From Streptomyces sp. NRRL S-244 (lineage in GTDB: Bacteria > Actinomycetota > Actinomycetes > Streptomycetales > Streptomycetaceae), in contig NZ_JOCX01000018.1 in assembly GCF_000717915.1 (NCBI RefSeq), forward strand, positions 56,541-120,540: a stretch of 64,000 nucleotides of DNA, read 5' to 3'. How positions within the stretch are numbered: the stretch's first letter is position 1; each line of letters begins with the position of its first letter. This document shows, one piece after another, positions 31,852 through 39,118 of the stretch. The position numbers were made by a program, and so were the translations under genes. The notes below the pieces were generated by a model, which did no database searches, was not told the origin of the DNA, and was given only the letters and a program-made list of their open reading frames with translations.

Positions 31852-32466
31852 TCAGGTGTGGGGGACCGCCGTGGCGAGGACCACCTCGAATTCCTCCAGG
31901 CTGCGGGTGGTCACGTGGGCCTTCGTCGCGACCTCTCCGCGGACCGCCGCGACGGCGCCACGGGAGGCCACGAGTGCGTCGCGGTCGGTGTAGAGCGCGC
32001 CGACAGCGGCTCTGCCTCGATCGCGGTCGATGAGCAGGGAGATGCCGGCCAGTCCGGGGATCTCCTGGACCTTGGGCAGTGAGGTGTCGCGGAAAGTGTC
32101 CACCAGCAGGTCGATGCCGGGCGGCTCGACGTCCATGCGGACCAGCCGGAACCCCGCGCCCGGCCCGAGTTCCTCTGCGCGCCGGGCGACCGCCGCTTCC
32201 CAGTTGTCGACCGTCACGGTCTGCGCGAAGGGCGCCATCATCTCGGCCCGCCGCTTGCTCAGGTTCTCGTAGCTGGCCTGCCGGGAGGCCTCGTCCTCCC
32301 ACCACGATCCCACCAGGAGCTTGCCGAGCTCGCGGTCGGCGAGCAGGCCCATCCCGCGAAAGCCCGGCTGCGTCGACAGCAGCGCGCGCCCGTCGGTCCG
32401 GAGGGCCTCGGCGACCCCGTCGAGCTCGGCCGGATCACCCGTTGCATAGATGGTGCGAACGTACAT
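31852..32466 (-). CDS. Tandem ABM-like (ferredoxin-fold) protein
   Basis: A 204-residue protein made of two similar halves of about 100 residues: MYVRTIYATGDPAELDGVAEAL...PGFRGMGLLADRE and FRLVRMDVEPPGIDLLVDTFRD...IPGLAGISLLIDRDRG. Each half has the pattern of an antibiotic-biosynthesis-monooxygenase/dimeric alpha-beta barrel domain. No catalytic residues can be assigned. It is alone on the minus strand inside the island, next to the left repeat, and may be cargo. Confidence 0.65.
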   Translation of the reverse strand: MYVRTIYATGDPAELDGVAEALRTDGRALLSTQPGFRGMGLLADRELGKLLVGSWWEDEASRQASYENLSKRRAEMMAPFAQTVTVDNWEAAVARRAEELGPGAGFRLVRMDVEPPGIDLLVDTFRDTSLPKVQEIPGLAGISLLIDRDRGRAAVGALYTDRDALVASRGAVAAVRGEVATKAHVTTRSLEEFEVVLATAVPHT

Positions 32467-32955
32467 AGCGCCCTTTCCTGCCTTCCGATGGCCCCGCGCG
32501 GGCTCGTGTTCCCCACTCCATGCGATGGCCGGGGCGGATGGGGGTCAACGTGGCAGAGGCATTCAGGTGAAGAGGCGGGCCGTCGCTGGGCGCGCGCGGC
32601 TCCCTGTGGAGCCCCTGGGCGACGAGTCGGACTATTCGTGCGACGGTCTCTATGACGGTGCTGATTCTGTGCTGACTTGGAGCGGCGGGAGCGCGTTTCC
32701 GCAGGTGGGGGCGCTGTAGTGCACGTTCCGCTTCAATGTGTAGTGGTGTTCCCCCTGCTCCAACTCAGGTGAAGTCGCAGGTCAGGAGCGGTTGTTCATT
32801 TCGATGGACGGCCGCTTCTGTTGCGTTCGGAAAACCTGTGCCGGATCCGTGCTGGATTCTGGCGATCCCTCAGCGGCGAGGCCTGCTCCCGTTACCATAG
32901 AGGCCTTTACTCACCGCCGAGGGGGCGCGCCTGCGGGTGCGGAGGGGTCGGATCA
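32467..32955. other. 489-base gap: promoter region of the gasdermin-like operon
   Basis: No convincing gene. It must hold divergent promoters for the ABM-like gene and the operon. At 32658-32680 there is a pair GTGCTGATTCT/GTGCTGACTTGG with the same 11-bp period as the pairs at both island ends. TACCAT at 32893 is a weak -10 candidate. Composition is less GC-rich than flanking genes. Confidence 0.5.
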
Positions 32956-33708
32956 GTGAGCGTCAGCGCGCGGTACACCAAAGAACTTCGGGAACGGTTC
33001 GGCTACTCCGCCACGTGGCTCCCCACGGTCCGGATCGGCCTCGGTGACGTCGGTCGGATGGTCGGGTACGAGTTCGAACGGCTGGGTGGGCTCGCCGACT
33101 TCGGGGTGCGGTTCGAGGCGCGCGGGTGCGAATCGGTCGGGACGATGGCGTATGCATCGTCGGGTGGAGTCGAGGTGACCGTCGGCGGCACCGCCGAAGT
33201 GGCATCGGGGCCGTGGGCGGCGCCGGCCGGGGTGGCGATGTCCATCAAGTTCTCGCGCGAGGGTGCGGTGTGGTTCCAGGCCGAGGCGTGTGTGGTCGAG
33301 GCCATCGAGGACCTGCTCGCCCTGGAGTCGGAGATCGTGGCTCTGAACGAGGCGGGCAAATGGGACGACGACCTCGTGGTCGTCACCGAGGTCATCCGGG
33401 CCGAGCAGGGCACGGTTCTCGTCTCCGGTGGCGCGCAGGGCGGGATCGACTTGACCACCCGGGCCGAGGTGCCCGCAGTCGGTGGCCGCGCCGGGGTACG
33501 GGTCACCGCGTCGCGCAACATCGGAACCCAGGTGGTCGGGTACGGCGACCTGACACCGCTGTTCAGGGCCAAAGGCATCCGGCGGCGACTGCTGAGACGG
33601 GCGACGCTCACCAGTCGGCTGGACGCAGGGGCGCCGCTTTCGCAGGTGCCGGAAGAACAGTTGCCGTCCGTCTTCCTCGGCGACGTCGACTATGACCACT
33701 TCGCCTGA
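32956..33708 (+). CDS. Putative bacterial gasdermin (pore-forming protein)
   Basis: A 250-residue protein with no signal peptide. I match it to the gasdermin N-terminal fold by order of elements: an N-terminal helix and LPTVRIGLGDVG; a long amphipathic strand GGVEVTVGGTAEVA; the paired strand REGAVWFQAEACVVEAIEDL; the conserved-looking strand DLVVVTEVIRAEQGTVLVSG (139-158; animal gasdermins have LYVVTEVL or similar here); and a last strand pair VRVTASRNIGTQVVGYGDL. A basic tail (RRRLLRRATLTSR) and about 30 C-terminal residues could be the inhibitory peptide removed by the CHAT protease encoded two genes downstream. GTG 32956 lies 10 bases after GGAGG. There is no Cys near the N terminus for acylation. 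The fold is inferred. Confidence 0.55.
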   Translation: MSVSARYTKELRERFGYSATWLPTVRIGLGDVGRMVGYEFERLGGLADFGVRFEARGCESVGTMAYASSGGVEVTVGGTAEVASGPWAAPAGVAMSIKFSREGAVWFQAEACVVEAIEDLLALESEIVALNEAGKWDDDLVVVTEVIRAEQGTVLVSGGAQGGIDLTTRAEVPAVGGRAGVRVTASRNIGTQVVGYGDLTPLFRAKGIRRRLLRRATLTSRLDAGAPLSQVPEEQLPSVFLGDVDYDHFA

Positions 33709-34897
33709 TGAGGGCCGTCCCACGCCCCAGTGGGAGTTCCTCGCAGCTTTCGGTGATGTCGACGAGGACCTGGTCGAGTCCGGCCGGATCCGGTTGGCGT
33801 TCGATCCCGCCCTTGCGGCCGCGGTCCGCGCACTGCGCACCGGGGTCGGCCTGGAAGATGCCCTGAGCCAGGTCGAGCGGCAGATCGCGCTGGCCGCGGC
33901 GGCGCAGCGCTGGGTCTTCCGCGACGCCGTCGAGCGCGCCGGGGGTGACCGCGAGCTCACCCCCGCGTATCTTTCGGCCGGCCTCTGCGACCTGCACCTG
34001 CGGGCATTCGAGCTCGAGCAGCGGCTCGGACGCCGGGAGCGGGCCAAGCGGCACCTGGTCCGCGCGGTCGCGACCGGAGTTCCTCATGGACTGCCGAAGC
34101 GCCTTTTGGTCGGCCTCTACGTAGAGTCCGGCGCGTACCGTTCCGCGGTCGACACCCTCACCAGGGCGGTCGACGACGAGGACGAGGACGAGGGCGCGAC
34201 ACGGCGCGCCATGGCCATGGCCCAGCTCGGGGATGAGCTCGCGCCGCTCAGCCCAGAGCAGAGCAAGCTCTGCTTCGAGCGGGCCCGGGAGCGTGATCCC
34301 GACGGTGTCGTCGGCGTTCTGGCCGACTACCGACTCCGGGTCCTGGATGAGGCGAGGCCTTCCGACGACGTGATCGCCGGCAGGCTGGAGAGAGGCCTGG
34401 AACTGTATCTCGACGGACAACGGGAGCCTGCGGTCGACCACTTGGTCTCCGGTCTCGCCTGGCACCAGTACTCCCCCCGTGCCTGGTTGGGCCTGGGCCT
34501 GGCCTACCGGGCAGTGATCCCCGACTCTGTACTCCCTGCTGCAGTGCTCAGTGACGCCGAGCGGAACGACCTCCTCAGAGCCGTTCAGGCCCTGCGCATG
34601 GCAGCGGACCTCATGCCGGATCAGCCCCGGGCGCACTACGAGGTCGCCCTGCTCGAACTGGCCCTCGGCCGCCCCGTCGCCGCCCTGTCAGCGATGAACC
34701 GCTATCGAGCACTCCGTCCCGACGACGTGACCGCCCTCGCCTACACCGGCATGACGCACTTCGCGAGGGGCGACCTGCACGCGGCGGTCTCGGCGACCGG
34801 CGAGGCGCTGGAACGCGAGCCGGAGAACCTGATCGCCAACGAGATGCTCCTCGTCTTAAGGGAGTTCGCGTTGCGGAAGCTTGAGGAGCGCTTGTGA
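33692..34897 (+). CDS. TPR-repeat protein of the gasdermin-like operon
   Basis: A 401-residue, wholly cytoplasmic helical protein. The first 130 residues are unassigned; from about 130 there are degenerate TPR pairs, clearest at the end (PRAHYEVALLELALGRPVAALSAMNR; VTALAYTGMTHFARGDLHAAV). It probably acts as adaptor or sensor for the CHAT protease. It overlaps the upstream gene by 17 bases and the CHAT gene by 4 (GTGA). Codon 389 is TTA (34856-34858), the bldA-dependent leucine codon, just before the coupled CHAT start, so CHAT synthesis may follow development. Confidence 0.8.
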   Translation: MTTSPDEGRPTPQWEFLAAFGDVDEDLVESGRIRLAFDPALAAAVRALRTGVGLEDALSQVERQIALAAAAQRWVFRDAVERAGGDRELTPAYLSAGLCDLHLRAFELEQRLGRRERAKRHLVRAVATGVPHGLPKRLLVGLYVESGAYRSAVDTLTRAVDDEDEDEGATRRAMAMAQLGDELAPLSPEQSKLCFERARERDPDGVVGVLADYRLRVLDEARPSDDVIAGRLERGLELYLDGQREPAVDHLVSGLAWHQYSPRAWLGLGLAYRAVIPDSVLPAAVLSDAERNDLLRAVQALRMAADLMPDQPRAHYEVALLELALGRPVAALSAMNRYRALRPDDVTALAYTGMTHFARGDLHAAVSATGEALEREPENLIANEMLLVLREFALRKLEERL

Positions 34898-37092
34898 CGT
34901 CCGGTGACGAACTCGAGGCGGACATGCGACGGCTCGACATGGATGGCAGGTTCGTCTCGCTGGTCATGAAGGAGGAGTCCTTCTCCGCGATCGGTATCGG
35001 CGCTCCCGTCATCGTGCTGCCGGTCAACCTGCTCCCGACCGTGCTGCGGCAGTCGCGGGGCCTCGACCGGGAACTGCTGACGACGGGGCTGCGACAGTCC
35101 GTAGCACAGCTCCGCCGAGGTGAGCCCACGGCTCTGCTCGCAGAGAGCCTTCTCAGTCTGGCCCGGGCCAGCGAGGGGGCAGACGGTCTGGAACGGCAGC
35201 TCGCCCTTATCGTGGAGGCCATCGCTGCCCTTCGGCAGGCCGGCGCTCCGCACAGGCTGCCACGCGCCTACGTCGCCCTCAGCAATGTCCTGAAGAAGAT
35301 GTACCGCCTCTACGACGCCCTGGCGGCCCTCGACCGCGCCGCCGACGCCGAACGCGAGCACCGTGACACCGGAGCGCTCCTGGCGGTCCACTACGAGCGG
35401 GCCGCGATGCTCCGCCTTCTCGGACTTCAGGCTGAGGCGCTGTCGGAGCTCGATCACGCGACCGGTGCACTGCGCGCCATCGGACCGGGAACGTCCGACA
35501 ATCTGTGGGCATCGCGCATCCGGTCGGAGACCCTCTTCTGCCTCTCTGAACTCGGCCGTGCTGAGGAGGCCCTCGCAGAAGCGGACGCCTGGCTCGCTTC
35601 CTCGCCCGGAAGCGCCGTGGTCACGCCCGCTCTCGTGCGTGCCGATGTCGTGCGCCGCCGATCCGGTGCCGGTGCCGCCGCGGACGACTATCTGGAAGTG
35701 GCGATCCGCGCCGCCCGGAACATCTCCTCCTACTCCTCGACACGGTTTCGGCGCGGTGCTCGTGATCATCACGACCAGGTCTTCACCACATCCATCAGTG
35801 CGCTGATCGAGGCGGGGCAGCACGCCGGAGCGTTCGCGGCCTGGGAGATGGCCAGATCCGGCGCGGCACTGCTGCCGAGAGACGAGGACGCCTACGTGCA
35901 GGCGCTCCGCGACGGCATGCGCGACGAGATCGCCACCGAGGCTGCGGAACTCGTCGGGCATGCTCGCGGCGCGCTCGCGGCGGGTGACCCGTCGGCCTTG
36001 GCCGACTGCCAGGACCGGGCCGACTGGCTTCTGTTCCGCAACGACATGCTCGGCCGGATCCCCCGGCCGCGAGCGGCCTCCCGCGAGCTGGTCGACGCGT
36101 GGATGGCGGAGCTGCGCGGCACGGTCAAGCCGGGGACCTTGCTTCTGTCGTACGCGGCGATCGGTGACCGAGTCTGCGTGTTCGCGGTGACCTCGGGTTC
36201 AGTGGTCTGCACACCCCTTGACGTTCCGAGGGCCGAGGCGGGCCTGCTGGCGATGAGCACCGCACGGGAATGCCGTGGGCTGTTTCCCACGGACGCGCTC
36301 GACGAGTCGGCCCGACGCCTGCTCGATCCGGTCGGCCGACTCGTCGTGGACGCCGAGGCAGTCGTGATCGTGCCGTGCGCGGACCTGCATGGCCTGCCCT
36401 TCCACGCCATGCGGCCCCTCCGCGGCAAGGCAGTCACCTACAGCACCCGAGCGGCCGATCTGCGACCGGGCAAGGCTGGCCGGGAGAGCCCGTTGAGCGC
36501 GACCTCGCACTGGACCGGGCTGGGAGTGCCGTCCCCTGCGTACTCCTCGATGCCGGAACTCGGTCATGTCCGTGCGGAACTGCGGGATATCGGCGCTCAC
36601 TTCAAGGCCCCGACCTTCGTCGTCGATCCGCCGGCCACCGCGGCCGACCTGCTGGGGCCGACGGCCCAAGCCGATGTCCTGCACATCGCCTGCCACGCCG
36701 CCTTCGAACCTGGCGCCCCGCACCTGTCACGTCTGCTGCTCGCAGACCGGCCGGTCTTCTCCTTCGAGATCGCGGTGACGCCCCTCGACGCCGAGCACGT
36801 CGTCCTCAGTGCCTGCGAGACCGCCGACGCCGCGGCACACCAGGGCGGCCACACACAGAGCCTCGCCTCGGCGTTCCTCAACGCGGGTGCGTCCGGTGTG
36901 ACGGGCTCGCTGTGGCCGGTCGACGACTGGGCGGCGGCCCGGTTCCTGACGACCCTCTACGAACACCGGATCAGTACCGGCGCCACGATGGCTGACGCGC
37001 TCAGCTGGACTCGATCGGTGTTCGCGGAGGAAGCCCCCCACCCGCACTACTGGGCGCCGTTCGTCCACATCGGCGCATTGGGAGTCGACTGA
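34894..37092 (+). CDS. TPR-CHAT caspase-like protease
   Basis: A 732-residue protein. Residues about 70-380 are TPR-like helices (DALAALDRAADAEREHR, LQAEALSELDHATGALRAIG, ELGRAEEALAEADAWL). The C-terminal CHAT domain (about 420-732) begins at GTLLLSYAAIGDRVCVFAV and has the catalytic dyad: His601 in ADVLHIACHAAFEPG and Cys641 in HVVLSACETA, with GASGVTGSLWPVDD and PHYWAPFVHIGA, all typical of active CHAT peptidases. The likely substrate is the gasdermin-like protein of the same operon. GTG start overlaps the TPR gene. Confidence 0.9.
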   Translation: MTSGDELEADMRRLDMDGRFVSLVMKEESFSAIGIGAPVIVLPVNLLPTVLRQSRGLDRELLTTGLRQSVAQLRRGEPTALLAESLLSLARASEGADGLERQLALIVEAIAALRQAGAPHRLPRAYVALSNVLKKMYRLYDALAALDRAADAEREHRDTGALLAVHYERAAMLRLLGLQAEALSELDHATGALRAIGPGTSDNLWASRIRSETLFCLSELGRAEEALAEADAWLASSPGSAVVTPALVRADVVRRRSGAGAAADDYLEVAIRAARNISSYSSTRFRRGARDHHDQVFTTSISALIEAGQHAGAFAAWEMARSGAALLPRDEDAYVQALRDGMRDEIATEAAELVGHARGALAAGDPSALADCQDRADWLLFRNDMLGRIPRPRAASRELVDAWMAELRGTVKPGTLLLSYAAIGDRVCVFAVTSGSVVCTPLDVPRAEAGLLAMSTARECRGLFPTDALDESARRLLDPVGRLVVDAEAVVIVPCADLHGLPFHAMRPLRGKAVTYSTRAADLRPGKAGRESPLSATSHWTGLGVPSPAYSSMPELGHVRAELRDIGAHFKAPTFVVDPPATAADLLGPTAQADVLHIACHAAFEPGAPHLSRLLLADRPVFSFEIAVTPLDAEHVVLSACETADAAAHQGGHTQSLASAFLNAGASGVTGSLWPVDDWAAARFLTTLYEHRISTGATMADALSWTRSVFAEEAPHPHYWAPFVHIGALGVD

Positions 37093-37751
37093 TGAGCCGC
37101 GTCTGGGTCCACGCGATGAACGTCTCAATCGCCGACGAGCCTCGGGCACTCGTGCCCCGTCAGCAGCCGAGGGTGCGAGGTGCTGAGCGGACGGATTCCG
37201 GTCGGGCCCTCGAAGACGAGATCGACTGCCGGGTGTGTCGGCTCCGGGCCGTTCACCACGCCGACGGTCTGCTTCTCGTTTCCTGCGGTCTTCGTGTGCG
37301 CACCTCGGAGGCGATCGTGCTGCGATGGGCCCGGCTCCGGATCACGCCGACGACGCAGGACGTTGAGGTGCTGTCCGGCTTCCCGCGGTCGGTGCTGGAA
37401 CCCCGGCTCTTCACCGGCCGCTTCAGCCTCTCAGCGGACGCCGAGTTGGAGCGAGAGGAGCTCCACAGTCACGGGTCGGCCGGTCCGGAGGCACGCTTCC
37501 AGCCCCACCTCGTCGCAGGTCGGATCGAGCCACGCGGGATCTTTTGGGACTTCCATTCCGCCGACGGCGCCCTGCCTGAAGGAGCGGACCGGCTCTTCTT
37601 CGTCGCTCGCAGCTCCGAGGATGCGGGCGCCGCCTTTGAGATCAACGCCCTGGTCTCGGTCGCGGCAGTGACAGGATCGGTCGGCGAGCGACGCGAGAAT
37701 CTCCTCGAGCTGCCGCCGTACGTCCGAGCCGTCGAATCCCCTGCACGGTGA
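37092..37751 (+). CDS. Unrecognised protein, last gene of the gasdermin-like operon
   Basis: A 219-residue protein I cannot assign. Its ATG shares one base with the CHAT stop (TGATG), so it belongs to the operon. After a polar 40-residue start it is rich in beta-strand-like segments (DGLLLVSCGLRV, EAIVLRWARLRITP, RLFTGRFSLS, GRIEPRGIFWDFHS, DRLFFVARSS, FEINALVSVAAV) and has no membrane helix or signal peptide. A beta-sandwich sensor or immunity-like partner would fit, but this is a guess. Confidence 0.7.
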   Translation: MSRVWVHAMNVSIADEPRALVPRQQPRVRGAERTDSGRALEDEIDCRVCRLRAVHHADGLLLVSCGLRVRTSEAIVLRWARLRITPTTQDVEVLSGFPRSVLEPRLFTGRFSLSADAELEREELHSHGSAGPEARFQPHLVAGRIEPRGIFWDFHSADGALPEGADRLFFVARSSEDAGAAFEINALVSVAAVTGSVGERRENLLELPPYVRAVESPAR

Positions 37752-38169
37752 GTGCAGGCAGTCCGAAGCGCGGTTGCGCGATGTCCTCTGCGTGCCGGAT
37801 TTTCTGCTGGATCGTGGCCTCCGATGGGCGATCGGTACAGGTCGCAGCGTCTTCGTCGTTGTTGCGTCACGAACGGCAAGGACAGCGCTGCCTAGTGGCA
37901 GTCCATGATGGCGATGTCGGGTACGCCGGGCTCGACGCGGTACGTGCCGTGAGACAGAGGAAGACCGTACGCACTCAACGGAACATCCGCTGGTTCGCGA
38001 GCAGCCTCGCTGTGGCGCACGGCGAGCAGGACCCGTGGCCGCTGCCAGTCCGCAGCCAGTCCGCAGGACACCCGTAAACAGCCGTCGGGAGCCAACGCAT
38101 GCCAACGAAGAAATCCCGGGTCAGGGCCCTCGGCGGAGCTCCGCCGCAGGTCAGGATCAGCCCGCAGAC
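37752..38169. other. 418-base gap at the right end of the island
   Basis: No supported gene. Short open frames on both strands lack ribosome-binding sites and third-position GC bias. It may be decayed sequence of the original element. AGTCCGCAGCCAGTCCGCAG (38046-38065) is a short direct repeat. Confidence 0.5.
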
Positions 38170-38299
38170 ATTCCGCTTCAACGTCTGAGCGGACGGATTG
38201 GCACCACGTCGCTGACGTGGCAAACATGCAGGTCAGAAGGGGTCGGACTCTGTCGAGTCCGACTCCTTCTGCATTCCCGTGCTGACTTGGTGCTGACTT
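38170..38299 (+). repeat. Direct repeat, right copy (att-like)
   Basis: Repeats the last 19 bases of ychF, its stop, the dyad and the terminator hairpin (94 bases identical to 31674-31767). It ends with GTGCTGACTTG/GTGCTGACTTC (38279-38300), one base before the Uma2 stop codon. Confidence 0.9.
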
Positions 38300-38300
38300 C

Positions 38301-38882
38301 TCAGCTGCTTCGGGGCGGTGTGAGCTTGTCGAGATCCAGGCTGACCTCGAAGGGCACCGGGCGCTGGAGGGTGCCCCGGAAGATCCCGGCGGGCGCGTAG
38401 GCGCCGGTGGGTTCGTCGAGCTCGTAGACGTGGACGACGGGTGCCCCGTCCTCGTCCTCGATGCACCAGTAGTGCGGGATGCCGGCCTCCGCGTACTTGC
38501 GGAGCTTTACTGTGCGATCGCGATGGGCGGACTCGGGTGAGACAGCCTCCACGACGAGCCTCACGTCCTCCGGGGCGTACCAGGTGCGGTCGGGGTCGTA
38601 CGGCAGGGTCGTCAGCAGAAGGTCAGGCTCGGGGCGGTTGCGGGCATCGAGGCGGATCGTCATTTCGCGCTCGACCTCGAAGCCGGCCGGCGCCTGTGCC
38701 ATGAGCGTGGTGGTCAGAGCGGTAACGAGGCGGCCATGCCAGGACCGCTGGGGCGACATCATGAAGACGAGGGCTCCGTCGATCAGCTCGGTGTGGCGAG
38801 GCGCTTCCGGGAGGTGGTCCAAGTCCTCCGCGAACCAGCCTTCCGCGCGCGGCGGGCGCATCCAGTCGGGCAGTGCGGTCAT
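38301..38882 (-). CDS. Uma2 family (DUF820) putative nuclease
   Basis: A 193-residue Uma2-family protein with a PD-(D/E)XK-like fold: TELIDGALVFMMSP (Glu), RPEPDLLLTTLP (Asp), VRLVVEAVSPESAHRDRTVKLRKYAEAGIPHYWCI (E...K). These are abundant in Streptomyces, and their function is not established. The ATG start gives MTALPDWMRPPRAEGW, the common N terminus. Its stop abuts the right island repeat. Confidence 0.88.
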   Translation of the reverse strand: MTALPDWMRPPRAEGWFAEDLDHLPEAPRHTELIDGALVFMMSPQRSWHGRLVTALTTTLMAQAPAGFEVEREMTIRLDARNRPEPDLLLTTLPYDPDRTWYAPEDVRLVVEAVSPESAHRDRTVKLRKYAEAGIPHYWCIEDEDGAPVVHVYELDEPTGAYAPAGIFRGTLQRPVPFEVSLDLDKLTPPRSS

Positions 38883-39118
38883 GGCTTCACGGTAGCGGCC
38901 GGCAGCTCGGGCCGGAGGGAACGCGTCTCGGTCGGGGGATTTGAGGCGGCCTTCCGCGCGGGCCGGGCGCGGGCGGGGTGTGCGTGCTAAAGGGGTTCGG
39001 CGGGGTGGGTGGGCGGAGAGCCTCGTTGACGGGTGGATCTTGGTGAGTAGGGTCACGGAGCGCACGCGGTCTCGACAGCAGACCCGGGGGAAGCGTGGGC
39101 GCTCGGGAGGCTCAGGCC

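Noticed and set aside
32821..32955. Longer N terminus for the gasdermin-like protein, which would add cysteines
   Set aside because: The extension lacks a ribosome-binding site and coding bias; the GTG at 32956 has GGAGG at suitable distance.
37892..38227. Short minus-strand frame at the right end of the island as an integrase remnant
   Set aside because: No Arg/His/Tyr recombinase motifs could be seen; part of it is simply the repeat read backwards.
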